Shown: one piece after another, positions 44,296-57,379 of the stretch
How positions within the stretch are numbered: the first letter of the stretch is position 1
Layout of the letters: every line of letters begins with the position of its first letter
NCBI GenBank assembly: GCA_002794775.1
Contig: NBAY01000021.1
Coordinates: 248,001-312,000 of the forward strand
From: Porodaedalea pini
Lineage: Eukaryota > Basidiomycota > Agaricomycetes > Hymenochaetales > Hymenochaetaceae
Reading direction: 5' to 3'
DNA length: 64,000 bases
Made by a program: the position numbers and the translations under genes
Notes under the pieces: generated by a model
Told to the model about the DNA's origin: nothing
Seen by the model: the letters and a program-made list of their open reading frames with translations, nothing else
Databases searched by the model: none

Positions 44296-47200
44296 CTAAG
44301 GACAATCGGCGGTAAGACCTTGCACAACAGTTTGCATGTCTGGGCGATGCACGGGCTGCGTAGACCAGCATCTTTCCATCAAGGCCCAGATCTCATCAGA
44401 AAGCCCGCATTGTGCAGCCGGAGAATCGGCAGCAGGTCGAGGAGGTCGCTTGTCGTGGAATACGATCTCTAAAAACACTTGCCCGTCTCTCAAGTGCGAG
44501 AACGGTACGTCTTTCGTAAATACCTGAGAATCGCATCGTTATGTATAGTTTTTGACGCGCATAAAGAGACTGACCTCCAAGCATACAGAGGCAAACGCAT
44601 AAACATCGCTGTAGGTGGTAATCCCGCAAGCACTTCCGAACCTACTTGAGTCTAGTAGTTCTGGCGATTGCCACCGCATAGCACCCTTTCCATTGAATGA
44701 TGTCGTTGCTATAGTGGATACTTGTGAGTCGACTATTTTTGCGAGCCCGAAGTCGGCGAGCTTCGGGCGTCCGCGTTCGTCTACGAGGACATTGGCCTAA
44801 TTCAGATCGTCGACCAGTGAAAATCAGTAGTGCTTCCAAGAACGCTCAAAACTGTACGCCTTACCGCCCGTAAGTCGCCGTGTACTACTAGCGGCTTAAG
44901 GGTATGCAAATAAAGAAGCCCCAGGGCGATTCCGGCGATCTTGAGAGTGTATTGAGCAGCCATTTCAATGGGTTATTAAAGGGGACTGACGAGAGCGATA
45001 CGGTTTACGTCGACAGAGTTCTTGAGATATGATACGACATCGCCATTTTTCATCCAGGGAGAAACAAGTGCAAGGCGAGGAGAAAATTCTTCTGTGCATA
45101 CACCGTAGAACGGCAGGATATTCTGGTGGCAAAACTGCCGCCAAATCATTGCCTCCTTGCAAAATTCCTATGATAACAATTCAGCTAATTCAGCAAACGC
45201 ACCCAGTAAACTGAGTAAGAAGCACAAATCAAGTTCGCACCTGGTGCTGCGTCTCGTTTGGGTTTGCCAGCCCAAATATTCGGATAACCTTCAGAGCAAC
45301 GGTGCGCTCGCCAGCCTTGCCTTTCCAAACATCAGCAAATCCACCTCCTGCGACAGGATTGTCGCCAATTCTCTTAATACTCGATAAGAACAGATATTTG
45401 GGAAGGATACCAGTCCTATCCACAATTCTTTGCAGAAAGCGTTCTAGCACACGATGGGTCCCATACTGTCTATCAATCAGCTGAAGCGGGATATGGGGAA
45501 GTGTATGAGATGAGGTGATTTCACTAAGTGAGTAAATAAACCGCACGGATTGCAATACGTCCATAAGACTGAGAAGGTCGCGAGATTCCATGGCCATTGC
45601 TTCTTGCATCGCGCTATCGTAACTGACTTTAAGGACGTACGAAACTGAGAGAGCCAGGTCCTGTTCGTCTAATTGGAGGGACCGCCGAAGCAAGCTTGAC
45701 CAGGCGTGGTTTAGTTTCGCATTACGGTAACAGCGATAACTAGATTCTTCTGTGCGACGAAGAACTCCAACTAAGAACTCCCGAGTCGAAGCCTGCATCC
45801 CAATGACTTTCAGCAAACTTCCGGTCGACAACTCACAGGCTTCCGACAAGAAGGATCTGAGTGACTTTGGGTCAAATTTTGCCTCGAACATTAGGAAATC
45901 CACATACTTAGTAGTAGGCTGCGAGCTTGCAGAAGTTGTATTTGATTCTCCTGCCCACCAATGCAAGTACTGTGCCAGATAACGAATCGTGATCTGGTAG
46001 AAGTATTTTAAATAAAGCCTTCAACAAATATGAGCGTAACCAACCGGATAGATGACAATCTTGTCGTCCGGTACTTGCCAGTCTGAAAAGCGGTTGGCGG
46101 GAAGGTACATGCTGAAAGAACTCTCCATTTCCAGAATCATGTCACTTCGCCAGCTTTTCTCGTCCGAGTCAATATTTAGGACACATAATCCCGTTTGATC
46201 TTTGACATCGCTGACTGGAGTTAACGGATGCAGTGAAGTTTGAAGGTGTCCATCCCCTACAGACAAAAACTGAGAGTCTGAACTCGAAGGAGCGAGCAAT
46301 GAAGGCGTTCCATGCGCTTCGACTCGGGAGCTCCTACTCGAGAAGCTTGAGTAACTTCCTGAAAGGGTGGGTGTGGTTGTCTTTAATCCGCCCAATGAGT
46401 CTACGACCCGAGTTGAGTCTCGCGTTATGGTAGAGGGAGGATCCAGATGTTGAAACGGCGACGAGGATCCGTTGAGTTCTGGTGATGATGGAGTAAGATT
46501 GACTGTGTCGATATTTAGAGAAGGTCGCTTTGGTAAAGGACGTCGCGTGGCAACAGTAACTCGCGGCTCGGGCGAGGTCGATCGTAGAGTCGGGGTATTT
46601 TGGCCTGATCCATGAGCTCCGCCCGCATAATAAGACTCAGACGATAGGATCTGATTTATGTCGGAGAGAGATCGTTGTTTAAAGTGACTTCTGGGCGAGC
46701 GTGAACCAGGAAGCCGGCTGTCGCGATCATTGGAGGGCGTCGCGATTCTGATTTCGGAGCCAGGTGGCTTAGGCAGAGCTCTTGGCCGCTTTCCAGGCAG
46801 GACACAGGATGACGCCTCCAGGATCTGGTTGTTATTAGTTAGTTGAGTTTCCGGCTCTGCATCTTGAACGCTCTCAGGTCCACTGATCATCACAAGAGGA
46901 AGCGATGTCGTTCGATGGTGGAAAGCGTTCGACTTGCCAATGTCGGCACTGGAACTATCAGGTTCAGTTTCTTCACTTGCTGGAGAGGAGTGATGGGAAG
47001 TATGTTGTGGGGGCGTCATAAGGAGCGAGGGGTGGACATCCATCGGATAGGATAAAGACGCGTTGAATTTAACAAGGAGCTTCAAAAGCAACTGGCCAGA
47101 GCTGCTGTAACATAGACGTTTGTCGTCGAATCCGTTTATATCGTAGGACGTCGGAGACTCAGCCAGTCCTTCGCATTTGTTCGCAGGGGTCAACCGTGAT

Positions 47201-48408
47201 GGACGTCCGCTGAAAAAGCACGGAGAGAGGTATATTGAATTGGCTTTGGTACGGGGATGACTAGGGAAGTGAAGCTTGCTTTTTGGAAGGTAGATTGGAA
47301 GGCTATGCCCAGCGTGCGTAGATTCGCTCGTTATACTGATTTCTACGGCGGCGTCTACTTCGAAGCCGTCACCTTCGAGTGTTCCATCCGAGTCCAAAAG
47401 TGTAAGCCTAAGAGAGTTCCTTCCGATTTCCAATGACCACGCGCACCGTGCGGCAAGAAAGTCGATAGCGAGCAATTCCGGAAGTATAGGAGCCGGTGGA
47501 AGGGGAGATGATGGTGACGGCGTAGCAGAGGATGGAGAATGCTGCGAACATTTGGGCTGTGATCGCGTATGGACAATAGCATCGTAGAAGTGCGGAATGT
47601 CGATGAAAGCAGTGAATCCAATTCCATCTGTTGCAAGGATGGCCTTTCGCCTGGAGGGAGAAGGGAAGTCGCCCTCCAATATGTTCGGGAATACCTCGAT
47701 AGAGTACATTAGATTAGGCGAGGGACGGATATAGCCATTAAGTTGGTTGCATAAGAAGGGTCGGAGTCGCTGGAATATACCATTTCCACTGTCATGGTCT
47801 CCTAGACGTAAACACGCTCTTCGTGCTGTTTTTATCAAGTCACCGCTTCCAGCGTCTGACAGGGGAATAAGTGTCCCTTCCCAACTGGCAATTAGGAATA
47901 GCAAGACATGCAATCCTGACAAATTGTTACGACTTTCCTCCGAGCGCTGACTCAAAGCACAAGGTTCGTGAGAGCCAGCTAGCTCTAGTGACTTGGCGCA
48001 TCCTTCATCCCGAAGACTGCTAAGACGAGCATGACGAGAGTCAGTCGACAGGCGTCGTATTTCGTAGGCGAGGGCTGGTACACCAACGGACTTCAATGGC
48101 TCGCATAGAAGTGATGCGAATGGATTTGCATCGTTTGCGTCACGATAAATATCCTTCGTCGTGGAGTAGCAGTTCTCGAGCAGTTTCGCGCGCTCGGATG
48201 ACGAACGCTCAGAAAGGAGGATGGTGGAAATCAAATCCCGAGTAACTCGCAAGCTCGTCTCTCTGTCATGCCGATCTACCTTCGCTAAGGCTTCAAATAG
48301 TTCATCAATGCTTGCTGGCTTCGGGGCAGGCTTGAAGCTAGAAGAAAAGGCTTCGGCGTGCGACAAGACGTCTGCACGCCATTCGTGTACTCTACTTGCG
48401 ATGGTCAC
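44296..48408 (-). CDS. protein kinase (TKL-like) with a long unrecognised N-terminal region
   Basis: Exon 1 (48408..46045, 788 codons) has a helical N-terminus, a central region without known domain, and a long Ser/Pro-rich segment with PxxP motifs (RPLPKRPS, RALPKPPG). Straight reading meets TGA at 46021..46023. A 51-nt in-phase intron 45994..46044 (gttggt...ctaccag) removes it and joins ITIRYLAQYLHWW. A helical linker follows, then the kinase: GGGFADVWKG (Gly loop), VALKVI (Lys), VVHGDLRAANVLVD (catalytic loop, split by an intron), ADFGLAKIV, RWQSPELL and CWSTQPVHRPDM. Catalytic residues are all present. Further introns sit in the kinase part, at about 45180-45240, 44945-44995, 44815-44865 and 44520-44580. 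The stop is at about 44296. If the intron is not used, these would be two genes. Confidence 0.75.
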
Positions 48409-49284
48409 TACGTGCCAGAATATACGTGAGAAAGACCGCTCACCTAGACAGCCTCTCTGTGACTAATCCAACATCTAAAGCCATATTGCACTCGTATAGA
48501 TATAGAAGGGGAGACGGATGGCCCTTCCGGTCGGGTAGGACAGGGCAGGTTTGCGCCTGTCTGCTGGTGGAGGAGATTCAGGTGATGCAACTATCGCTTC
48601 GTATAGCCTTGAGTATGATCTTCGATTCCAGGGCATCATTGATTCCGTATACCCAAAGATAGTTGTACATGGGCGTCAAAAAATGTCACAGAAGTTTCTG
48701 GACACCGGACAGCACTGCATTACACAGCCGAGTGAAGTTGGCGGCGGCGATTTGTTTGAGATGTTGTCTGTAGTTGATACATGTCCAGAATACTCACTTG
48801 GTTCTCGTCTGTGTAAACTAGCTGTGTATCGAGCAACAATTGATGCCGAAGAGAATGAAGAAGGCAGAGTTGATGTCCGATAGCATCCGACATATGCACG
48901 TGATTACAACCTCCTTTGAGTAATCGCGCAAAGCGATGCAAGCAAATGATTCTTCAACGACAATTTGAACCCGTTCCATTAATATTGTTCGAATCCTCTA
49001 TCACTCGCTAATTGCTTACCCGATACCTACACTGGCCTATACACGTCAGATCAACGCCGTGAATGTCGGGCATAAAATTAAGAGCTATATAGCAAGTGTT
49101 CAAGCTGCAGGAATCCATTCCGGAATGTCCGGAGGTACGATACAGCGTTAGCCGATCCTACAACTTACAAGGCCGCTCACTATTGAAAACATTAAATGAC
49201 CAGGACAGAGTTGAACCTGACTCCACTTCGTATGGTGCTAACATCTGAGCTACAGTCTAGGTATTCTTTGTCATATTCCAACAC
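48409..49284. other. intergenic region
   Basis: Between two minus-strand genes. A plus-strand frame of 110 codons (48551-48883) has no support. Confidence 0.4.
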
Positions 49285-51111
49285 TCACGTGAGGACAACT
49301 TCAGGCAACACTAATACTTTGCGCTTTCCTACGAAGTCAATCGCATGCAGCCCAAGATGCCTCGTGCACTTGACCTTGCCGGAATTTCCTTCTATCTCCT
49401 CATCATCCGCATTCTTCATTGTCTGCCTGTCGAAAGAGCCTCCAGGTTCGACTATGACGACCTCGATATTTTTTGAGAATATGTCTGTTTTTGTATACTC
49501 CGCCAGCTTGGACGCATCCTTGATGACTTTCCCCATCAAGCCATGGAAGCCGTCCAAAAACGTCGGAGGTAGTTGGTATCCTGCTATAGCGAAAACCTTC
49601 AGTATTCCCTTGCCGAGGATGTCTTGTGTTTGTGACACTGCGGCCTCAAAAGAATCGAGCCCCCATTCGTATACGTTTAACATGGCTCGCCAGTGCAAAG
49701 CGACTTGCTGCTCGTGTCCTGCATATAATTTGCGAAGTTAGTCGTCTTCTTACTCCTTTCAAAGAATTCCACTTGCCTCTGGCAATCTCTCTCCGGTACG
49801 CTTCTTCGAGAAGGCAATATTCTTTAATATCTCGCGTCTGAGGCTGTGATAAAGGACTCAAGTCCTCGACAAGCATTTGGATGCGCGTATCGACGCTGTT
49901 AGGAGGGTCTTCCTTCCTTAAACAGTTCCAGCATCGTGCTAGCTCATGAGGCTCTGGTCACAAGTGTACGTCAATAAACGAACTTGCGTCGAGTAGTAGA
50001 AACAAACCATGAACAGCTATCTGATGAGCTATTTCTTCCACTTCTTCGACGGTCCGTAATTTCAGCCCGAATAGCAAAGGCTTGATCGCTAAGTGCATAC
50101 AAAACGCCGTCCATGCATACAGGCCCTCCTCTATTACGGCTTCGTCGGATGGAGCATCTCCATCCGCGCGAGATTCCGAGATTTCTTCGTAAAGTTGACC
50201 TCCAAGTGCTTTCCACACAATTTCTGCAAGTTTTCGTCCGTCTGTTGCCTCGTCATCTGCTCTGGAGCCCTGCGCCTTGGGGTGAGATGCAGAGATGACA
50301 GGCGCGTCTGATCCGTAGACTTGGTCCTTCTCGAGCAACAAGGACTCCAATAAGATGTCTATATGTGCGTTCAAGATTGAGCAGCTTTCTATGACTTCCT
50401 CTTCTGAGCATGCATTGCCTTTGTCTCGGAAGAAGACTCGAGCAGCGTCCGTCTCATACAGAAAGGGCCTATTTGGCACTTGCTGTAAGTAAGTAATATC
50501 AGAGTTGGCCGGCCGGATTTTAGACTCATTAATATTCTGTTCGCGCTCCGGAACTGAAAGAGGAGCAGTGTTCGTCACAAAGCGATGCAGAGGTTCTTCG
50601 TAAGCCGGTCCCAAGAAAGGTTCAATCTCCTTATAGAGGTCTTTAGCACGAGCTGTGTCATTATGACGTCTGTCAAGGTCGTGCTTTGCGACGTCGATAG
50701 CCTGATCGGTGTCGTTGCGTCTCTCCGATACTGTCGCTGATAGATGCTCATCTTGTCCATCCTGCATGTGCTAGTTAATTAAGAGAAAGATTTTGAGTTT
50801 GATGTTCTCCTTACACGCGACTGACGGCTGTTTGTCCTCGCTCCATCCTCACTGTCCTCTGGCGGTTTGTTACTCGTCCGGGAAGGCCTCCGCTGTGATT
50901 CGAGGTCAGAAGGTTCGTCCGGAGATGTTGACGCATTTGATTCTCGATCATTCTTCTTGTCATTGCCCCTATCCTTCGGGGAGCCGAATCGCAGCAGCTG
51001 AAATATACGCCTTCCGCATCCCAGCACAATGTGGAGCAAGTACTGGAGCCCTCTGGAAACCCCACGCAAAATTACTTGACTGCACGTCGTGTGCGGTGAA
51101 CCTTTCGGCAT
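49285..51111 (-). CDS. orphan multi-exon protein
   Basis: Starts at ATG 51111 (MPKGSPHTTCSQ), with a hydrophobic stretch (LLHIVLGCGRRIFQLL), then a Ser/Arg/Asp-rich region. An intron near 50768-50812 (gtaagg...atgcag) joins DGQDEHLSATVSERR. A mostly acidic helical domain follows (TDAARVFFRDKGNACSEEEV and GRKLAEIVWKALGGQLYEEI). Straight reading meets TGA at 49958..49960. A 45-nt intron 49939..49983 (gttcgt...gctag) removes it in phase, giving RCWNCLRKEDPPN. Another intron near 49695-49745 leads to the C-terminal exon (LNVYEWGLDSFEAAV to LPEVVLT, stop at 49285). I do not recognise the family and assign no function. Confidence 0.6.
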
Positions 51112-51473
51112 TTCTAATTAGCTCATCAGCCTGTCGTTACGATCATGTTCTAGTGAGAGAGAGCTTGCGCCTTACCTCCTAACCAACCAGGAATGATGGA
51201 GGAAGAGTGGAAGAAACGCTGCACTTTACTCTGATTTTCCCATGACCTGCGCAAGAAATATAGAAGCTGGAAATTAATTGCAGCTTGACACATGATACGC
51301 ACCACCTAGGTGTGTTTACCTCGAGGCTACTTTACCAGGCCTCGACTCCATGGCTCGCCTTCATGCAATGCAAAACACCGTTTAGGGTAGATTTCGACTG
51401 ACGGTTGGATACCTTGAGGCTTTGAGGCATAAAAACACTCTCATTTTTCTAAACATGTCCCTCACATCCTACT
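51112..51473. promoter_or_regulatory. 362-bp divergent intergenic region
   Basis: Separates the start of the minus-strand orphan gene (51111) from the start of the plus-strand Hsp70-like gene (51474), so both promoters must lie here. No individual site was assigned. Confidence 0.5.
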
Positions 51474-53986
51474 ATGTCTTCAAAGGGCATACGTCTTCTT
51501 CGAAAGCTGCCATATTCTGGAACGCGTACTGGAATTGTGATTGGTATTGATGTTGGAACGACGTTTAGTGGCGTTTCATACGCCATACTCCATCCCGGAA
51601 GGCTTCCAGAGGTTCGACCAGTAACCAGGTAGGACAACTCATATTACCCGGAGCTAAGGTGCCTCAGTTATTTGAAGATTTTCAGGTCAGGCTGTCGAAG
51701 CCAGCAAGATCCCTTCAATTATATACTACGACTTGAACGATAATGTTGCCTTGAAAGCCATCGGGGCAACTGCTACTCTGGACACAACGATCGAGCATGC
51801 CGTCGCGGAGGACTGGTTCAAGACTGAGCAGTGCGTGTTTCCTCGATCTGACCCTCGTTATATACGTTGTGAACTCTAACTATGATTAAACTTAGCTTCA
51901 AGATGCAGCTTCGCCCCTCCGGTATCCATCTTGAGACAAACGGTTTTAAGCTAGGAGACCTACCTCCCGGGAAGACCGCTGAGCAAGTCATGGGAGATTT
52001 TCTGCGTTACCTTGTTGACGAGACTGGCAAATACATATCGGACGCTCACTCGGACGGACAGAAATTGTGGACTGAAGTCAAGGACGAAGCTGTCTTTGTT
52101 CTTGGCCATCCTAATGGTTGGACTGGTTATTCCCAACAACGTTATCGGGATAGTGCAGTCCTTGGCGGTCTCGTTCCGGATACTAAGGACGGCCGTAAGC
52201 GAATCAAATTCGTCACCGAAGGGGAAGCGAGCGCGTTAGCCTGTCTATCAGGTGGACTAGGTCCGACAACTCTTGATGTGAGCATTCGACAGTCTATTTG
52301 AAAGCTTTCTCATGGTTTACTACGCAGAAAGGGTTTCGATTCATCATTGTTGACGCTGGAGGTGGTACAGTGGATCTATCCACCTTCGAAGTGTCTAAGA
52401 TATCTCCCTTGGAATTGAGGGAGTGTGCAGCGCCAGACTGTAAGCTCAACTTCCACGATTCTGTGTATATCATGAACTTGACCGAAAGACGTATGCAAGG
52501 TCGATTCGCTGGTTCCGTGTTTGTGGACCAGCATGGACTACAGCTTTTGCAAAGTACAGAGTTTATCGCTTTCGATATGTTGATGCAGTAACGACTAGTG
52601 TTTGGGCCAATAGGGAAACTGAGGAACTCTGACTACGACGACGAGCAGTCACTGAGGTCGTTCATCAGTGATGAGTTTGAAGTAAAAACAAAAAGGGTCT
52701 TCGACGGAGAAACAACTGGTCTAGTGAAAGTTGGAGGACGCAAGGAGAATGACAAGAAACGTGGAATTCGTAACGGATTTCTTCTCCTCAGTCGGTGAGT
52801 GCAAGTAACGTCTTGGATGTACGTAACCACTGACGTTTGCTGTCCTTCGGTAGCGATGAGTTGTCCGAATGTTTCACCACTTCCATTCGCGAAACCGTTC
52901 GTTCTGTCAAAGGGCAACTTTCAGTGAGCTGCAGCGATGGAAAGACGACGGTAAGACCCGTTTTTGGACATCTTATTATTGTTTTTTCAACTTGTTCCTT
53001 CAACGGAAGCCCGTCTGGCTAGTGGGAGGATTTGGGTCCAGCCCATATCTGCTTAAGGGACTCAGAAACGCCCTGGAACCTGAGGGCATTGTTGTCCAGA
53101 CTCCGGATACTAATTTGTAGGTCATATACAACAGCCATAAATAATAATGCAAGTCTACTGAAGCTTCTCAATGATAGGGCGAAGGCTGTCGCTAATGGTG
53201 CCGTCTTGCATTATATTGACGGACTAGTAAAAGCTCGAGTCTGTAAGACATCATACGGGACGACATGCCATATCCGCTTCAATCCACTCCTTCCCGACCA
53301 TCGTGCGAGGTTTGACAGCATACAACCTGGAAGTGATGGTGCCTTCATTGGGCCCATATTTGATTGTATCCTTGAGAAGGTGAGTATCACTACAGATGAA
53401 TTTCTTATCGATGGTATGAACCAATGTGCTATCGTAGGGCACAACAGTCAAAGAAGGAAGAACATTCTATGAGACATATTCGAAGGAGTTCTTTTCCAAG
53501 GAGAGCGCTGCGCATTTCACGGTCGATCTTCTCTGTTATGATGGCGACCTTCCAGTGCCACAGTGGTACAAAGAAAATAAAGGTACGGCATATCCTAATT
53601 GGCTTGTAGAAATTATATTGAGATTCGATTAGACAAATATCGGAAGGTATGTACGTTGGAAGCAGACCTTTCCGCGTTGTGCCACGGAACAACCGATGCC
53701 ATGTCGATGCTTGACGTTCTTGCCCATGGGATGTCAAAGTCGTATTGGAGGGTAAGATTCGATATCGAGTTGAAATTTGGAACGACAGAGGAGATCGAGG
53801 CGGCAATTAGATGGGAGGAGAATGTTCGTGCTTTTACTAGTACAAAAAAAGCATGATGCTAATGTTTCTCAACTTCTACTATAGGGAGAGACAAGATAGT
53901 AAGTCGGAAACCATATAAAAAGACACTCAGTGGATGCTCTAATTCGATCTTATAGTGGGCCTGTAAAAATCGACTGGCAGAAGTGA
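51474..53986 (+). CDS. Hsp70-like ATPase (HSPA12-type, Agaricomycete-expanded)
   Basis: ATG at 51474. About 12 short introns can be placed with consistent phases, to a TGA at 53984..53986. The actin-like ATPase motifs are all present: IVIGIDVGTTFSGVSYA (phosphate 1), a region ending VFVLGHPNGW, FIIVDAGGGTVDLSTF (phosphate 2), VWLVGGFGSSPYLL (adenosine loop), and AVANGAVLHYIDG just after it. The substrate-binding part of classical DnaK is absent. The end is YWRVRFDIELKFGTTEEIEA, then GPVKIDW and stop. These non-canonical Hsp70 proteins are numerous in mushroom genomes; their clients are unknown. No stop or frameshift is needed, so the gene looks intact. Nucleotide binding is inferred from motifs. 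Confidence 0.85.
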
Positions 53987-55346
53987 TATGTCCCATGCTT
54001 CTCGCACTCTTTCTCGTTCTTTTTGGCTATTGTGTCTTACTATTCTCTCCATTCTCCTTTCTCGTCTGTACCTGTAGTTGTACAAAGTACGGATTAGATA
54101 ATTATGTAACTGGATTTGATTTTGTAAGCTTATATAAGACCAAGGCCGTCCCGCGGTACGACGTGGGGAGGAAAGCTTCTCGGCTCCTTACGCTACTCCG
54201 AGGCAGATCTCACTCTTCAGTCACGTTCGCGGGACGGAAGATCATTAACTTTGGCTCCTCTACGCCACTAGTACTGGGCGAGAATCTCAGAGAATAAGGT
54301 GCGACGCAGAACGGCGATAAACGATCTCCGGAAGAACCCCGCGCTTCTTACTATCTTAGCGCGCAACATGTCTGTCCAGCACATCATGCAATTTCAATAA
54401 TTCTAATTCAGTAGCCTCTAATCATATGATGTGCAAAGGGTGAGAAGGAGGACAGGGAGTGAGAACTTAGGGTATGGGCGCCAGCCATCGCATAAAGCTC
54501 CAGCTCCCAGGTTGTTGTCTGGTGCTACGAGAGAGGCACGAGGTGTCTGCCAGACACACCCAGGCATCCCCGGGGACGAGAGGCCAATCAGTTCGTGATC
54601 AACGTTGCGAGCTCGGTATCTTCTAAGTTCTATGACTCAACTCGCCGCGCCGCGCTATTGGTCCGGTAGCATCAAAATGGTGTATTATGAGCCCGCGGTG
54701 TTATGACACGCTCCCTGCGAGCCAGTCAAGAAGCGAAGAATGATCGTGAAGAGAGCAGCAAACCTTTTTCTAGACAAGTGGCAGGAGGACAGATCAGATG
54801 CGACTGCGTCGTTGACAGAGGAAACAAAACCGGAGAATGTGATGTAGCGTGACGTGTATGGGAAAGAGAGGTTCTGAGTTTGCCGGAGTTGGTCTTTTCT
54901 GGGTGCAAGAGATGAGGGAAAGAGATGATGAAGGGGCCCGATGAGAGTCCTGACATAAATCGAGAAAAAAGACCCACAGACCGGCTTGCTAGAATTCTTG
55001 TGAAATAATTAAATGGAAGACTGATTGATTATCGTAGAATTGAGTTTGACGGGGTGAAAGTAGACGATTTTCGGCACTGTTTATAATAGAACTACATGTG
55101 GAATGTGAGAATAGATCCGTATGATACTATGTTTCGGAAAGCTCACCTCAGTTCGTCGTAATGGTACGAAACTGAGGTGGCTAGTGGGACGGCTGGCATT
55201 CTATATAGGATCGGAATAAGGTGGCTGGCATACGATTTACGGTAACGGAAACGGAACGATGTCGATCATCAATCCTCAACAGACGAGATCCGGAATATAT
55301 CAGTAAAGAACTCATAGAGAAAGGACAAGACGAGAGAAAGGTATCG
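53987..55346. other. 3' flank and gene-poor region
   Basis: Frames at 53983 (+) and 54726 (-) have no domain support. No gene is called. Confidence 0.4.
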
Positions 55347-55360
55347 GGGGGGGGGGGGGG
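55347..55360. repeat. poly-G tract (14 G)
   Basis: A run of 14 consecutive G, a likely length-variable homopolymer. It interrupts frames on both strands, so reading frames across it are unreliable. Confidence 0.9.
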
Positions 55361-56060
55361 CATTGATCCATACTCAGATGATACTGAGAGTTCATTCGTC
55401 TATGCGTCTGGGAAAAACTGCGTAAGAACTCACGTTGTCTTGCAGTTGAAGGCTCTGAGCCAAATGATCCACAGCTTGAGCGCTCGTCGAAGTAACTCTG
55501 AGCCTGAACATCCGCAATGCCTCGTTCGTGTCGAGCTGACGGTTGGAAGATCTGCTCCTCCTGCACCTTGTCGACCGGCTAATATCAGATGGACGAGGCT
55601 TCGTGCACTTGGCGACACTATGGACTCCCTAGCCGAGGCGAACGGTGCAGGTGTCGGCAGACGAGGACTTGAGCCCATACGAAAAGACTCGGAGTTGACG
55701 CTCGTCCAAGAGCACACATTCTGTGGCTCGGCGTTCAAGACGTTTCTCCCGAAAGAGCGCTGGCGGTTTGCCTAAGGGAGGCTAACAACTGGGTGCGGTG
55801 TAATAGGAGTCTAAGAGAACTCGTTGCGGAGGAGACAATCAGAAAAAAAAAAAAACGCCGAGCGTGAAAACCTGGTGAAAGAGAGGCGAGCGACGACATG
55901 ATGATCGATCGCTACAGGAAACGCCCGGGATGTCCAGAGAAACAGACAGAACCCGCGAGAGAAAGCCAGCCATACGTGAAGGAGGCAGAGGAAGAAAGAC
56001 GGGGGAAAGGGAAGGGTAACATACATGTAAAGACGGGTAAGAATCTTATTAGCTGTGTCG
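55361..56060. other. uncertain coding region
   Basis: Open frames on both strands (plus to 55775, minus to 55738 and to 56188). A minus-strand frame (SARHERGIADVQAQSYFDER) could be 3' exons of the gene at 56088-56714, but I cannot fix splice sites. Confidence 0.25.
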
Positions 56061-56087
56061 TATAGAAGAAACGAGCAAGGAGGACGC

Positions 56088-56714
56088 ACCATTACTACCA
56101 TTAGAACATGCTGCATTGCAGCCTGACACCCCGTCATTTGCCTTGCAAGTATTTTTGTCCGTGATCTGCTGATGCTGGCGCGTATCAACGCACGAAACCA
56201 AGACGCTTTTGCGATGCGCCCTTAGGTGCTGCACTAACGCCGAGAGAAAGACGGCCGGGGATTGCTGTCCCCCAATTGTCGCGTTCAGACGAAGATAGTT
56301 CGTCACGATATCGGAAAATAGTTCATCCCGCCTCCGAGCAGCCGCTTGACCCTAACAAGATTGAAAGTTTAGGCTGCCCATATTAATAATACGATGTACT
56401 CGAGAGATACCTGCAAGATCCAGGACGTCGTCAGCGGAGGTGTTCTTGAGCGAGGCGGTCGACGCGGCTGGAACAGATGTCATTGTCACTGCGGTTGTAA
56501 GCCGTGACATGACGTTACTTTGTTGCTTTACAGTGCTTCTTCCCAACTCGACGAGCACGGCTTTAGAACGCACAAGGTTCGTAATTTTGTAAACTGAATC
56601 TCTTATCGTAACGAACTGAAAACTCTCTTTGAGTTTTTTTCTAGATCTGCTTATTCTAACTGCAAGGATCAATCTCAGATCAGAAAGAATCGTAACCTTG
56701 CCGATAGCGCGCAC
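56088..56714 (-). CDS. orphan protein, two supported exons (incomplete model)
   Basis: The upstream exon carries a helical, basic segment (SDLRLILAVRISRSRKKLKE) and ends with NTSADDVLDLAG at a gtatct donor. An intron of about 60 nt (about 56352-56412) leads to an exon reading QAAARRRDELFSDIVTNYL, SPAVFLSALVQHLRAHRKS, then the Cys-rich NTCKANDGVSGCNAAC at a gtagta donor. The phase is kept across the intron. Start and 3' exons are not resolved: no good ATG was found at the 5' end, and more exons are likely to about 56800. The family is not recognised. Confidence 0.4.
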
Positions 56715-57379
56715 AATGGTGGTACCCTATGTTTAACTTTACCTTTGGTATTAGCGCCTTCTTGCTGTTGTGTACAAAGCCCAATAGTCACACTCAGGCC
56801 ATTAATGGTACGTACTTCCTCTTCGAAGATTCTGTATCACTAAAGCACATGGCATATCTCTAGACACTCACGAACGACCTTTGGCTAATTGATATCGTTT
56901 TATCCCGATCCGACAGTCGGGAGATGTGTAAAGTACTGGTTCGGGATGTTCCACTACTACCCGATCGCTGCTTCCCGGACTGTCAACCTTTTCGCAATTT
57001 GTTGTAAACGCCGGCAGCTAATCTTTTACCGGTCTAGTGATCATTCCCCTCTCCTCGGTGAACCATATGCAAGGCACAGTGCGTGTACTCGTACTCGTAG
57101 TGCCGAAGACAACACATCTCTCACACACTGGAAACATTCTGGTTCGTTCTTGATCTATATTGCCCGAAGAAGAGAAGTGACTGCATCAACACTTAGAACA
57201 CTCTTGATGGCGCTCACGGGAAGGACGGATCGTGATGTCTCCAGAAGTTCCGATGTACGCTCATTCGAGATCTTACAGTACTTTGCTTTCTTCAGAGAAG
57301 CACCGATATATAAGGTAGCACATCGTTCAATTCCGCGCTGTTTAAACTTCTCAATCCGCCTTCTATTCAGCTATCCACT
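56715..57379. other. 5' flank of the terpene synthase gene
   Basis: A 242-codon plus-strand frame (56889-57617) overlaps the terpene synthase start in another frame and has no domain, so it is not called. Confidence 0.4.

Noticed and set aside
46021..46023. TGA as selenocysteine or programmed read-through in the kinase gene
   Set aside because: A 51-nt in-phase intron with a good ctaccag acceptor explains it better, and fungi of this group are not known to use selenocysteine.
48965..49020. GTTCGAATCC-like box resembling a tRNA T-loop
   Set aside because: No acceptor, D or anticodon stems could be folded around it.
55221..55775. 184-codon plus-strand frame
   Set aside because: It spans a 14-G homopolymer and has low-complexity content. 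The opposite strand is also open, so neither can be chosen.
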